64,000 bases of DNA from an uncultured Alphaproteobacteria bacterium (GCA_934276735.1 CAKQTG010000002.1:124001-188000), one strand, 5' to 3'. Counted from the first letter of the stretch, positions 24,511-34,695 are shown. Program-made: numbers and translations. Notes: generated by a model from the sequence alone, not told the origin.

Positions 24511-26163
24511 TCAGTGAATCAATGTTCGCGCGGTTGCCAGTGATTCCGGTGTAATTTCGGCACCGCTGATTATTCGTGCAATTTCGTTCAGGCGTTCGTC
24601 GCCCGTAATTTCATGCACCGATGTTGTCGTTTTGTCGGCGATAACATTTTTCTCTATCTTGAAATGACGATTGGCAAATCCGGCAACCTGGGCCGAATGT
24701 GTAATGACCAACGCCTGGGACGCCGCGGCCAGTTTATTCAGGCGCAATCCAACCGCGCTGGCGGTCGCGCCACTGATGCCGGTGTCAACCTCGTCAAAAA
24801 TAAATGTGTGGGCGGCATCTGTTCCGGCCAGGACAACGCGCAACGCCAACATTAAACGTGCCAATTCACCGCCCGATGCCGCACGGTGCAGTGGCGAAAA
24901 CGGCATGCCTGGGTTTGTCTTTATCATAAACACAATGTCGTCAACGCCCGCAGATGATGGCGCAATCTCTGTGCGGGTTACAGCAAAGTCTGCCTGGCCC
25001 AGTTTCAGGTCTGGTAATTCATGCAATATTGCCGTGCGTAATTGCGCGCCGGCCGCCGCACGCAGCGTGGTCAGTTTTGCAGCCAATTTATCAAATTCAG
25101 ATTTACGTTCTGCGACCAATGTGTGCACGCGTTTTAATTCGGCATCAGAATTATCAATTGCATTTAATGCCGCCGACATTTGATCCAGTTTTGCCGGCAA
25201 TTCGTCGGCCGAAACGCGATGTTTGCGTGCCGCTGCGCGGATTGCGAACAGGCGTTCTTCGATTGTGTCAATGCTGTCGGTGTTGATTTCTGTTGGTGCC
25301 AATGCGCCAATTACATCGGACAGGTCCTGGGCAATGTCATACAGTTTATCAATCTGCGGCTGGTATGGATTTGGTTCGGTTTTGATACGTTGCAAAATAT
25401 GCGCCGCCGAAAACACCACGCCGTCCAGCGAGTTGCCACACGGGGCCAGGGTCTCGTTCGCCTCGGCCAATATGGCGGCGTCTTTTTCGGCGTTCATCAT
25501 CGCGCTGCGGCGTGTGGCCAATTCGTCTTCTTCGCCCGGTTGCACGTTCAGTGCGCGCAATTCTGCAACGTTATGTTCCAAGAATTCGCGTTCTGATTCC
25601 GCGCGCGCCAGTAATTCGTTTAATTCATCTTGGCGTTTTCGGGCCGCGTGATATTCATTATACGCCGTGCGCACATCGCGGGACAGTTGTGCATATCCAT
25701 CAATGTGCGCGACGCCAAATGCGTCCAATGTTGTGCGGTGCATTGCCGGATTCAGTAATGTATGATTTGCAAATTGACCGTGGATTTCAACCAGTGCGTC
25801 ACCGACCTGCTTTAATGTTTTTACAGATACAGGCATGTCGTTTATCCATGCGCGGCTTTTGCCATCGGTGGACAATGTCCGTCGTAAAATCAGCATACCG
25901 TCATCGGTATCGATGCCGCCGTCATCCAACGCCGGGCGCACAGAATCAGGAACGCAATCAAACGTTGCAATCACCGATGCGGTGTCGCAACCATGACGTA
26001 CCAATCCGGCGTCAGAACGCGCCCCCAGTGCCAGCGACAACGCGTCCAGCAATATACTTTTGCCCGCGCCTGTTTCGCCGGTCAGCACGTTCAGCCCCGC
26101 CCCGAATTCCAGATTCAGTTTTTCAATCAATACGATATTTGAAATGTTTAATCCAATCAGCAT
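24511..26163 (-). CDS. recN: DNA repair protein RecN
   Basis: SMC-like ATPase of double-strand-break repair. 550 aa: N-terminal LNISNIVLIEKLNLEF and Walker A GETGAGKS, a central coiled coil, and C-terminal ASGGELARLMLALR (ABC signature) with FDEVDTGISG (Walker B). It lies 40 nt downstream of the split addA genes on the same strand, forming a recombination-repair cluster. Confidence 0.96.
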   Translation of the reverse strand: MLIGLNISNIVLIEKLNLEFGAGLNVLTGETGAGKSILLDALSLALGARSDAGLVRHGCDTASVIATFDCVPDSVRPALDDGGIDTDDGMLILRRTLSTDGKSRAWINDMPVSVKTLKQVGDALVEIHGQFANHTLLNPAMHRTTLDAFGVAHIDGYAQLSRDVRTAYNEYHAARKRQDELNELLARAESEREFLEHNVAELRALNVQPGEEDELATRRSAMMNAEKDAAILAEANETLAPCGNSLDGVVFSAAHILQRIKTEPNPYQPQIDKLYDIAQDLSDVIGALAPTEINTDSIDTIEERLFAIRAAARKHRVSADELPAKLDQMSAALNAIDNSDAELKRVHTLVAERKSEFDKLAAKLTTLRAAAGAQLRTAILHELPDLKLGQADFAVTRTEIAPSSAGVDDIVFMIKTNPGMPFSPLHRAASGGELARLMLALRVVLAGTDAAHTFIFDEVDTGISGATASAVGLRLNKLAAASQALVITHSAQVAGFANRHFKIEKNVIADKTTTSVHEITGDERLNEIARIISGAEITPESLATARTLIH

Positions 26164-26203
26164 GTGGGAATTATAGCCCGATTTTTGTCAGAATTTCAAG
26201 GCA

Positions 26204-26653
26204 TTATTGCACGGATTCCAGTCTGAAATCATGCAGCCATAAAATATATCCCAAAACAGTATATCCGGGGTATATCGCGCGTAACAATTCCATGTATTCG
26301 CGCACCTGGGCGCAATATGCGGCGCGAAATCGGTCGGGCGATACGTCGGTTTTATAATCCATGACCAGAATCTGTTTCGTAGCGTCATCTGTGACCATGC
26401 GATCAATACGGCGGCTGATAAATTTGCCGCGAATAATGCCGGCAACCGGAACCTCGGTCTGGGCATTGGTGACAAAGAACGGCAATAATTCAGGACGCGA
26501 TTTTATGCGCGCCACAGTATCCGCGTCACCATGCGTGATGTTGTCATCAATCATTATTTGTTGCATGCGACGATGGGCGCGTGTGCCGGCGTCGGTTGCA
26601 AATTGTGTTGCGTCCTGTTGTTTTAATAAATCGCGCAGTGTTATGTCTGTCAT
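26204..26653 (-). CDS. AddA nuclease domain as a separate protein
   Basis: 149 aa. The sequence corresponds to the C-terminal RecB-family nuclease of AddA: GTRAHRRMQ (usual G..VH..LQ), the catalytic core RIDRMV...QILVMDYKTD, and the QVREYMELLRAIYPG tail. The start ATG overlaps the stop of the helicase gene as ATGA, so both are translationally coupled. In most alphaproteobacteria these residues are the end of one AddA polypeptide of about 1150 aa. Read as an intact, separate nuclease subunit; a frameshift relative to a fused ancestor is the alternative. Confidence 0.85.
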   Translation of the reverse strand: MTDITLRDLLKQQDATQFATDAGTRAHRRMQQIMIDDNITHGDADTVARIKSRPELLPFFVTNAQTEVPVAGIIRGKFISRRIDRMVTDDATKQILVMDYKTDVSPDRFRAAYCAQVREYMELLRAIYPGYTVLGYILWLHDFRLESVQ

Positions 26654-29262
26654 TTTGTAATCCTGATTACGTCGGCGTCGGGCGTGTTGGCGGCCAATAC
26701 GCGCCACAGTTGGCTGTGCCATGCGATGTCAGCCGCGTTTTTGTTTGGTGTAAATCCATAGATGTATAATTCATCGCGGGCGCGCGTCATCGCAACATAC
26801 AGCAATCGATAATATTCTGCAATTCGCACGTTGGCCAGTGCGTTTGCCGCCATTTCGCGCGCACAGGACGCGTCGCCACGTGGCGTCCACAGCCATGCGT
26901 TTGGAAATCCCGTGGGGGTGGCGTCTGGGATTGGTAAAATCTTTTCTGATTTCGGGGTGCGCACGGTATCAATCAGGAATACAACGCGTGCCTCTAATCC
27001 CTTGCTGCCGTGGACAGTAACAATGCGAACACCATTTGCGGCGTCCATGTCGCGTTTAATTTCACTGCCCCCGGTGATAAACCATTTCAGAAAATGACGT
27101 AATGTTCCCGGTGTTGTGCGTTCATATGCCAGGCATATTGTCATGAATTCGTCCAACGGGTCAATAACCTGGGGGCCCAATGCGGCAATCATACTTTCGC
27201 GCACGCCGTCGGATAATATGCGCGTAAAAAATGTATACGGTGCCATTTCTTGGGACATTGTGACAATCGTGTTCAGGCGTGAATAAATATCCGGGTGCGT
27301 GTCCGCCAAGATATCATATACTGTTGTTGGCGTGAATTCAGAATTCGCGGATTTTTTTGCCCGATTTTCGTCATTACGAATTTTACAGATTTTAAAAATA
27401 TCGTCTTCACTCAAACGGAATATCGGACTTTTTAACACGCAACATAAACTGTAATCATCGGTTGTGTCCAGGCAAAATCTGACCAGGTTCATCAGGTCGC
27501 GCACCGCCGGGAAATTTGGCAGAACAATTCGGTCACTGCCAGCGACATCAATTCCGCAACGTTTTAATTCTTTGACCAATGGCGCGGCCATTGGATTGCG
27601 CTGTTGAACCAATACCATTATTTCGCCGGGCTTGTATTCGCCGGACGCCACCAGTGATTTTATTTTGTCTGCGATTGTTTTTACATATCCATCAACATCA
27701 ATATCGTCATTTTGTTTTGATGTCAATTTATGCAATTCAACCAGTCCTGATGGTGATGTGCGAAAACATTTGTGCTGATTGTTGATAAATCCGGTCATTT
27801 CGGTCAATTGTGTATCGCTAAAAAACGTATCAACCGTGTTTAATATTGCCGGCAACGAACGAAAACTTTGGGCCAATGGCACCTCGCGTATAGTGCGCAT
27901 ATTTTCTGCAATCTGCGCGGCAATATCGTTGCGACTGGTTGCAAATGCGTGCGGGTCTGCGCCCTGAAAACCGTAAATAGACTGTTTTGTGTCGCCAACA
28001 ACAAACAGTGAGTGCCGTTGTATTGCGGTGTCGCCATCGGTAAAGAAATCGCCCGCTAACAAGCGTAAAATATCCCACTGGGCGGGGCTGGTGTCTTGGG
28101 CTTCGTCCACCAAGATGTGCGATAGCGATATATTTAACTGTGATAATACCCAGCCCATCGTATCTGGTTGTGAAAATAGCCGACGAGTATATAAAATAAG
28201 GTCGTCAAAATCCAACAAATTGCGTTGATGTTTTATTTCTGAATATGTGCGTGCAAATGCTGCTGACAAATCGAATAGTGCTATCGTGTCGTCAAAGACC
28301 ACTTTGTTGGCCCAGAGTTGATTTAATTCATATACACGGTCCTGTTCGGCAACCAAGTATTCTTTTTTTGTGATGTTGGCGGCGCGGCGTCCATCGGCCG
28401 TCAGATACGCAGTTTTGTATTCGTGAAAATCTATTGTTTTATCAATATACTGTTTCGTCTTGTTGATAACTTTGAATAAATAGTTTGCCGGCTTTTTTGC
28501 ATTATTTATGTCCATTTGGACCAATTCGACGATATTTTGCAATTGTTTTGGCGATATTTCCGTCTGGACCGGATTTTTCAGTTTTAAAAAATTCTCAATC
28601 GTATCAATAAAGTATTTGCGATAATTATCAAGATTTTTTACGTTAAAGAAATACTTGTATTGCGCGCTCAGAATACCCAACAAATCATTTATAGACGTTT
28701 CAGATATGCGGCCAACGATATGCGCAAATGCATCGTTGGTGCGCGCGTCGCCAGACGATTTTATCATACGATCAAACGCGTCCTGTAATAACACACGTTG
28801 GGTCATATCGGAAACCAGCGACCATGATGGCGACAGACCGGCCTCTAGCGGGAAACGATGTAATATTTCTTCGCAGAAACCGTGAATCGTTTTTATTTTT
28901 AGTATTTCTGGGTTATCAATATACGTAAAAAATATTGTTCGTGCCCGTGCAATATCATCGGCGGTTGGCGTTGCGTTTTCACAGACACCAGACAATAAAT
29001 CAGACAATTCGGCATCGTCCGCCATTGCCCAACCACGTAACGCGGCCAGGATTCGATTGCGCATTTCGCCCGCACCGGCGTTAGTATACGTCAGGCACAA
29101 AACACCGGTCGTGTCGATTGATTTTGTGCGAAACAAAATTCGCAACAACCGTTGGACCAGTACGCTGGTTTTTCCAGTGCCGGCATTGGCCTGGACCCAT
29201 ACGTTTTCTGCTGGATTGGCCGCAATATCTTGCTGTGGTGAAAGTGTTCGTTTTTGTCCCAT
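26650..29262 (-). CDS. addA: AddA-type UvrD-like helicase, lacking the nuclease domain
   Basis: Double-strand-break resecting helicase of the AddAB system. 870 aa. Walker A is ANAGTGKTSVLVQRLL; later motifs include LCLTYTNAGAGEMR, IKTIHGFCEEIL, LVDEAQDTSPAQWDIL, VGDTKQSIYGFQGADP, IVTVHGSKGLEARVVFL and YVAMTRARDELYIYG, so all helicase motifs appear intact. The polypeptide stops where the nuclease domain would begin; that domain is the next overlapping gene. The partner addB, usually directly upstream, is absent from this window. Confidence 0.93.
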   Translation of the reverse strand: MGQKRTLSPQQDIAANPAENVWVQANAGTGKTSVLVQRLLRILFRTKSIDTTGVLCLTYTNAGAGEMRNRILAALRGWAMADDAELSDLLSGVCENATPTADDIARARTIFFTYIDNPEILKIKTIHGFCEEILHRFPLEAGLSPSWSLVSDMTQRVLLQDAFDRMIKSSGDARTNDAFAHIVGRISETSINDLLGILSAQYKYFFNVKNLDNYRKYFIDTIENFLKLKNPVQTEISPKQLQNIVELVQMDINNAKKPANYLFKVINKTKQYIDKTIDFHEYKTAYLTADGRRAANITKKEYLVAEQDRVYELNQLWANKVVFDDTIALFDLSAAFARTYSEIKHQRNLLDFDDLILYTRRLFSQPDTMGWVLSQLNISLSHILVDEAQDTSPAQWDILRLLAGDFFTDGDTAIQRHSLFVVGDTKQSIYGFQGADPHAFATSRNDIAAQIAENMRTIREVPLAQSFRSLPAILNTVDTFFSDTQLTEMTGFINNQHKCFRTSPSGLVELHKLTSKQNDDIDVDGYVKTIADKIKSLVASGEYKPGEIMVLVQQRNPMAAPLVKELKRCGIDVAGSDRIVLPNFPAVRDLMNLVRFCLDTTDDYSLCCVLKSPIFRLSEDDIFKICKIRNDENRAKKSANSEFTPTTVYDILADTHPDIYSRLNTIVTMSQEMAPYTFFTRILSDGVRESMIAALGPQVIDPLDEFMTICLAYERTTPGTLRHFLKWFITGGSEIKRDMDAANGVRIVTVHGSKGLEARVVFLIDTVRTPKSEKILPIPDATPTGFPNAWLWTPRGDASCAREMAANALANVRIAEYYRLLYVAMTRARDELYIYGFTPNKNAADIAWHSQLWRVLAANTPDADVIRITK

Positions 29263-29343
29263 TTATCGCCTTGCTTTATTGTATAAATTTTAGTATAAAT
29301 TTCAGTGTTCTGCAAGAATATATCAATAATTGGGAGAGTGGAC

Positions 29344-31269
29344 ATGGATATTTCACAAATGTTTTTGATTGGTGGCGGCGTGTTGGGCGGTTTGCTGTTT
29401 ATTATGCTGGTCGCATTGTTCTTTATTTCGCGCCGGTCCCAACGAACAATGGAATCGTTGTTGACGCTGATGACACAGCCAGAACGTGCCCAGATTGCCG
29501 ACGCGTCACGTGTGCTGCAAAAAATATTGGCGGGTGAAATTTCAAAAATTGACGCATGTTTTCAAACAATGCGCGACACGCTGGCGTCCCAAATTGCGGC
29601 GGCAAACGCATTAAAGATTGAATTGACAGACCAGAACAATAAATTGGTTGAATTGGCCGATGATGCGACGAAAAAAATTGCCGTTATGTCCCAGCGTCTG
29701 GATAATACCGTGTCCGGTCTGACGGGGGTTGTTACGTCATCTGGCTGGGCAGATGTTCAAAATGCGGCCGATAAATTTAACAATACTGTCAATGAATTAT
29801 TGACACAAATTGACACCACAACCCAAGATACAACCGCGCGCGTTACAGAAATAAACACCCAGATTGACACGTGGACAGCGCACAGTGATACATTGAATCA
29901 AAATCTGAAATCTGGGTTTGACACCAACCAAAATCAGATGCAGGATTTGGCAACCCAGACCGAAGGATTGCAAAATAAATTGTCTGAATTGGCCCAGTCC
30001 ACCGCGGACGGTTTTGAAAACGTGAAAAACGCGGCGACAAATTATGAAACATTGATGGCTGAAAATGATAAATTGCTGGATTCGCACTTGGATAAAATGG
30101 ACGCATTCAGTAAACAGTCCAAGAAACAATTGACCGCCCAGATGAATTCGTTGTCCAACACGGCAAACGTTGTCGGTGGCCAGGTGCGTCTGGCGGAATC
30201 GTCAATTGATAAACAGGTTCGCAAACTGAGCAGTGCGGTTGAAACACTGATGGAATCGGCGGGCAATACAGAAAACTCGGTCCGCGGGATATCAAATGAA
30301 TTGGCGACATTGACCAACCGATTCAACAGCGAAATCAAAGAATTTGCCACCGCGGTTGTATCTGAATTAAAGACGGTGTCTGGTGTCGCAAATGTAACGC
30401 TGGAGAACACCAAGACATCTGCAAATGCATTTTCAGAATCGGTCAAGGCGATGGCAACCGGCGTGCGTGAAACACTGATTGAAATGAACACCGCGCACAC
30501 CCAATTGTCGGGCCAGTCTGCGAATTTGATAAAGATGTCGGCCGAAACCACTGCACAGTTACAGCCGCTGTCTGAATTGATTGAAAAGTATTATTCGGCC
30601 CTGCCCGATTTGTCCCAGGGTTCGGTTGATGCGGGTGAAAAGTTGCAACAGATTGTCGCGTCGCTGACCGAAAAAATAAATCTGATGCGTGCGGCCGTTT
30701 CGGAATCCACCAGCACGATTTCTGATTCTGCGATAAAGTTAGAGGATTTGGCCGGACAATCGCGTCAACAGATGATTGATTTGATGTCTGATTATGCCAA
30801 GGCGGTAAATACAATGCAGACATTGAACAAACAAATGATGGTTGCGCGTGCGACTGCGCCGATGGATGCAATGGGAACCGCATCTGCGCCCACATATGGC
30901 CGCGTTAGTGCATCTGATTTTCTGAAGACAGCTGAACGCGCATTTGAAAAAATGCACGAACAAGCGTTGGATTTAACACGCGCCACGGGTGCCGAGATTC
31001 CGGATGTCGTTTGGAAAAAATATCATGATGGGGATAAAACAATATTCTCAAAATGGTTGGCGAAAATGATGTCGGCGGCGGACAAAAAACAGGTGCGCAA
31101 CATGTTGAAATCCGATACCGTGTTCCGTTCCCAGGCGACACAATTCGTGCGCAGTTTTGACAAGATTCTGACTGGCGCCCAGAATACCGACAATGCTGAA
31201 AAAGTAATTGCTGCACTGCGAAAAACCGACCTGGGCCAGGTTTATATCACACTGAAACAATGTGTTTAA
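29344..31269 (+). CDS. Membrane-anchored long coiled-coil protein
   Basis: 641 aa, unknown function. One N-terminal transmembrane helix (LIGGGVLGGLLFIMLVALFFI) precedes about 450 residues of Ala/Thr/Gln/Asn-rich heptad sequence resembling methyl-accepting or tropomyosin-like coiled coils. A distinct globular C-terminal domain of about 110 residues follows (AFEKMHEQALDLTR, PDVVWKKYHDGDKTIFSKWL), the part most likely to be conserved. GGGAGAG ribosome site. No nuclease (RmuC) or HAMP/MCP signalling motif was recognised. Confidence 0.8.
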   Translation: MDISQMFLIGGGVLGGLLFIMLVALFFISRRSQRTMESLLTLMTQPERAQIADASRVLQKILAGEISKIDACFQTMRDTLASQIAAANALKIELTDQNNKLVELADDATKKIAVMSQRLDNTVSGLTGVVTSSGWADVQNAADKFNNTVNELLTQIDTTTQDTTARVTEINTQIDTWTAHSDTLNQNLKSGFDTNQNQMQDLATQTEGLQNKLSELAQSTADGFENVKNAATNYETLMAENDKLLDSHLDKMDAFSKQSKKQLTAQMNSLSNTANVVGGQVRLAESSIDKQVRKLSSAVETLMESAGNTENSVRGISNELATLTNRFNSEIKEFATAVVSELKTVSGVANVTLENTKTSANAFSESVKAMATGVRETLIEMNTAHTQLSGQSANLIKMSAETTAQLQPLSELIEKYYSALPDLSQGSVDAGEKLQQIVASLTEKINLMRAAVSESTSTISDSAIKLEDLAGQSRQQMIDLMSDYAKAVNTMQTLNKQMMVARATAPMDAMGTASAPTYGRVSASDFLKTAERAFEKMHEQALDLTRATGAEIPDVVWKKYHDGDKTIFSKWLAKMMSAADKKQVRNMLKSDTVFRSQATQFVRSFDKILTGAQNTDNAEKVIAALRKTDLGQVYITLKQCV

Positions 31270-31283
31270 ATAAAAAACAAAAA

Positions 31284-31306
31284 AACCGGCGTATGCCGGT
31301 TTTTTC
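31284..31306. terminator. Bidirectional terminator
   Basis: Stem AACCGGC/GCCGGTT with a GTAT loop between A and T runs, separating the convergent coiled-coil and guanylate-kinase-like genes. Confidence 0.9.
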
Positions 31307-31911
31307 TATTTCTGGCGGATCTGTGCCTGGCGCGAGATAAATTTGTGCAGGCGTGGCGATATTATCGTTTCATCGGCACTGCATTTAACCAAGAAATCAA
31401 TATCCAGTCCCGCGCGCAAGAAATCAATCGGATTGCATGTATTTGTGTGTCGCACAGTTGCGTCGTTTGGCATGTTGGCACGTGCCTGCGCGATTTCAAA
31501 ATTATTCTCTGGCGGCAGGAAATACAGCGTTTTAAACGTGTATTCTTTGCCCAGCCCATGCAAATGAAACCAATCTATCAATTGGCGGGCATATTTCGGT
31601 TCAATCACGTCATAGACCAGGTTGATACCCGGGTTATCAAATATTTCTGATTCTGGGACGCCATACAGCCATTTTGGTTGGCCCGGTTGCCATATCCGCT
31701 CGTTCACCCACAGGCGTGTCGCCAGACGCGCGGTATCAAAGAATGCCTCGTTCAGAAAGAAGTATTCTTGACCAATAATTTCGCCATCGCGCATGGGGCG
31801 CGTCGTTGCCGAACGCAATTTATAAAACGCATCCGCAGGCAGATAATTTTTGATAAAAAATGATTTGCCACTGCCCGACAGGCCATTACATAACAATACA
31901 CATGGTTTCAT
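31306..31911 (-). CDS. Guanylate-kinase-like P-loop protein
   Basis: 201 aa. Walker A GLSGSGKS sits at residues 10-17, followed by RSATTRPMRDGEIIGQEYFF, which copies the GMP-binding signature of guanylate kinases (TTR.MR.GE..G..Y.F). The remainder diverges from Gmk and lacks a clear lid. It may be a nucleotide kinase of unusual substrate. It lies 59 nt downstream of rpoD on the same strand. A true gmk is not in the window, so replacement cannot be excluded. Confidence 0.75.
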   Translation of the reverse strand: MKPCVLLCNGLSGSGKSFFIKNYLPADAFYKLRSATTRPMRDGEIIGQEYFFLNEAFFDTARLATRLWVNERIWQPGQPKWLYGVPESEIFDNPGINLVYDVIEPKYARQLIDWFHLHGLGKEYTFKTLYFLPPENNFEIAQARANMPNDATVRHTNTCNPIDFLRAGLDIDFLVKCSADETIISPRLHKFISRQAQIRQK

Positions 31912-31970
31912 TTTAATTTACCTTTGCGTTGTGCAACATAAACCCGCCATGTGGCGGGAACTATGTTTGT

Positions 31971-34055
31971 TTAATCTTCCAAGAAACTGCGCAACTTGCG
32001 TGCACGCGTTGGGTGCTTTAACTTGTTCAGTGCCTTTTGTTCAATCTGGCGGATACGTTCACGGGTAACACCGATGTATTCACCAACCTCTTCCAAGGTG
32101 CTGGTTTTGTTCGTGCTCATTCCGAAACGCTGGCGCAAAACGGTTTCTTCCTTGGGATCCAATTCAGACAGAATCTGGGTAACGATTTTACGCAGGTTCT
32201 TTTGTGCCGCCGATACAAACGGATTCTTGGCGGTTTCGTCTGCGATAATTTCGATACGACTGCTGTCGTCTTCGCTGCCGACGGGTGCTTCCAGTGAAAT
32301 TGGTTTCAGGTTCACCTTCATCGCCTTGTGAATCTTGTCCACCGGCAGATAGATAATCTTGGACAATTCTTCGGCGGTCGGTTGGCGTCCGTATTTGTGC
32401 ATGAATTGACGCGTCGCACGCTGAATCTTGTGGATATTGTCAATCATGTGCACCGGGATACGAATTGTGCGCGCCTGGTCTGCAATACTGCGCGAAATGC
32501 CCTGTTGTATCCAGTTCGTTGCATAGGTCGAGAATTTGTTCCCCAAACGGTAATCAAATTTATCAACCGCCTTCATCAATCCGATATTGCCGTCCTGGAC
32601 CAGATCCGAAAAATCCAAGCCCAGACCGCGGTTGCTGGATTTTTTCGCAAATTTGATAACCAGACGCAGGTTAGCCTCTATCATTTCGCGTTTGGCGCGG
32701 GCGGCCTCGGTCTGGCCGCGACGGACCAGTTCGACAACCTTTTTATATTCGGCGGTCGGCTGGCCGGTTTCGCGTGCAATCGCGGTAATGTCTTCTTGGA
32801 TTTTCAGAATGTCTTTTTCGTGCTTCTTGGCAAAGTTCGCCCAGGCTGGGTTCTTGTGCTTCATCAGCTTTTTAACCCAGTTGCGGTTTAATTCATTGCC
32901 GGCATATTCGGCCAAGAAATCTTCGCGTTTAATCTTGTTCGCGACCGCCAGACGTAACAGTTTACCTTCTAAACCCATCAGCAACTGGTCGCGTTGGGTC
33001 AGGTGTTCCAGAATTTCCGCGATACGGTCGTCGTTCAGGCGAATCTTGCTGACGTGTTCAAACAATTCAACGCGCATTTTGGCGTATTTCTTTTCCAGTG
33101 TCTCGTCCGGTTTTGATGACGTCAACAGGTTTTCCAACCGTTTCGCCTGTAATTTTTGCATGTTGTTAAAGATGCGTTTAATCTTGCCGAACAATTCCAT
33201 GACCATCGGCATCAAGGCCTCTTCCATTACTGGGATTGGCACGCCAGATGTGCCGCGCGGTGTGTCTTCCTTTTTGACACCTTCGTCGTCATCGTCATCA
33301 TCTTCGTCATCTTCATCGTCGTCATCGGCGGCAGATTCTTCCAAATCGTCCAGCTCGTCGTCGTCCAATTCGTCAACGTGTTCAACACCCTTGGACTTTA
33401 ATGCCTCGGACAATGCGGCCAGTGATTTTTGTTCAGATTCAGATGAATACATCACTTCCAAATTCAGAATATAGCGCAGGCGGATATCTTCGTTTAACAA
33501 TTGCTGATACCAATCCAGCATTGCTTGGATTGTCATCGGACTCTCGCACAGGCCATAGACCATCAGACGGGTTGCAGCCTCGATACGCTGGGCAATTGCA
33601 ACCTCGCCTGCGGCGGTCAATAATTGAACAGTGCCGATTTGTTTTAAATACGATTGAACAGAATCCTGGACGCCCAAGACCAGATTCCCCGTCTGGCTGC
33701 GTTCCAACTGTTTGGCATAGTGTTCGTAATCGTCATCATTGACATCAACCTGTTCGGCGTCGGCGTTTAACAGATTGCGGGTTTTATCGCGTGGCTCGTC
33801 CGAGTCATCGTCATAGTATTTTTCAATATCTTGCGGATAATTGTCAGATTCCAGGATTTCTAGTCCCAAATCCTGTTGAAAGAAGTCCAAGACTTCTTCT
33901 TTTTCTTCGTCTGGCACCTCGTCCGCTTCGGTGGCGGCACTAAAATCCATCTGGGACAAATATCCCACTTCGACCGCAGATGTTGCAAGTTTTTGCAGAT
34001 TTTCGGGCAACGAATCAATCAACAGTTTCGTCGCCGCGTCCAGTTTCTTTGCCAT
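31971..34055 (-). CDS. rpoD: RNA polymerase primary sigma factor RpoD
   Basis: 694 aa housekeeping sigma-70. Region 1.1 is near the N-terminus; a non-conserved insert contains an extremely acidic run around residues 225-275 (long Asp/Glu stretches). Region 2 is DLVQDGNIGLMKAVDKFDYRLG and FSTYATNWIQQGISRSIADQ; region 4 is TLEEVGEYIGVTRERIRQIE, ending LRSFLED. It should recognise the TTGCAA/TTGACA - TATAAT promoters listed here. 34 nt downstream of trcR; dnaG, a frequent neighbour, is absent. Confidence 0.97.
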   Translation of the reverse strand: MAKKLDAATKLLIDSLPENLQKLATSAVEVGYLSQMDFSAATEADEVPDEEKEEVLDFFQQDLGLEILESDNYPQDIEKYYDDDSDEPRDKTRNLLNADAEQVDVNDDDYEHYAKQLERSQTGNLVLGVQDSVQSYLKQIGTVQLLTAAGEVAIAQRIEAATRLMVYGLCESPMTIQAMLDWYQQLLNEDIRLRYILNLEVMYSSESEQKSLAALSEALKSKGVEHVDELDDDELDDLEESAADDDDEDDEDDDDDDEGVKKEDTPRGTSGVPIPVMEEALMPMVMELFGKIKRIFNNMQKLQAKRLENLLTSSKPDETLEKKYAKMRVELFEHVSKIRLNDDRIAEILEHLTQRDQLLMGLEGKLLRLAVANKIKREDFLAEYAGNELNRNWVKKLMKHKNPAWANFAKKHEKDILKIQEDITAIARETGQPTAEYKKVVELVRRGQTEAARAKREMIEANLRLVIKFAKKSSNRGLGLDFSDLVQDGNIGLMKAVDKFDYRLGNKFSTYATNWIQQGISRSIADQARTIRIPVHMIDNIHKIQRATRQFMHKYGRQPTAEELSKIIYLPVDKIHKAMKVNLKPISLEAPVGSEDDSSRIEIIADETAKNPFVSAAQKNLRKIVTQILSELDPKEETVLRQRFGMSTNKTSTLEEVGEYIGVTRERIRQIEQKALNKLKHPTRARKLRSFLED

Positions 34056-34089
34056 AAACCGACCCCCGGATTAAAACGTTAAATTTAAA

Positions 34090-34614
34090 TTATTTCTTTT
34101 TGTTTGCCTTGGCAACCGCGTCGTGAACCGCCGATTCCGATACCAGTCCCAATACAATCGGACTCTGAATCTGAATCAAAGAGTATGATTTGTGCGTTTT
34201 GTTGCGGATTGATGCGACGGTCGGATTTGTGCTGCGCATCAGGCGGGCAACCTGGCCATCAGATAATTCAGGATAGTTTTTCAGAATCCACAAAATGCCG
34301 CCCAAACGGTTCTGGCGATGCAGTTTTGGTGTGTATCCAACGCCCTTTTTGTTCTGTTTCTGCTGGGCGTCAACGATTTCCTGGCGCAGGGTCAGGCGTG
34401 CCGACGGGTCGGCCTCGCACCGTTCAATATCTTCGCGTGTCAACTGACCGTTCAGAATTGGATTCAGCCCCTGAATCTTGTAGGTTTCGGCATCGGCGAT
34501 ATTTTTAACCTCTAATTCATGCAGACCGCAGAATTCAGCGATTTGTTCAAATGTCAATGCAGTGTTTTCAATCAACCAAAGTGCAGTGGATTTTGGCATA
34601 TATGGGTAATTCAT
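34090..34614 (-). CDS. trcR: Cell-cycle transcriptional regulator TrcR (DUF1013)
   Basis: 174 aa. MPKSTALWLIENTALTFEQIA and FCGLHELEVKNIAD, then GQLTREDIERCE, and a second helix-turn-helix-like part (LSDGQVARLMRSTNPTVASIR) match the alphaproteobacteria-specific DUF1013/TrcR family, described as a cell-cycle regulator associated with RNA polymerase and ctrA expression. The start MNYPYMPK has AGAGG upstream. Position directly ahead of rpoD fits a transcription role. Confidence 0.9.
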   Translation of the reverse strand: MNYPYMPKSTALWLIENTALTFEQIAEFCGLHELEVKNIADAETYKIQGLNPILNGQLTREDIERCEADPSARLTLRQEIVDAQQKQNKKGVGYTPKLHRQNRLGGILWILKNYPELSDGQVARLMRSTNPTVASIRNKTHKSYSLIQIQSPIVLGLVSESAVHDAVAKANKKK

Positions 34615-34695
34615 GAATAATCCTCTTGTTGCTGGGGGCAATATACACCAAAATTGCCCCAGATTCAAGATAAAAGTGTGCAAGTCCCCGACAAA

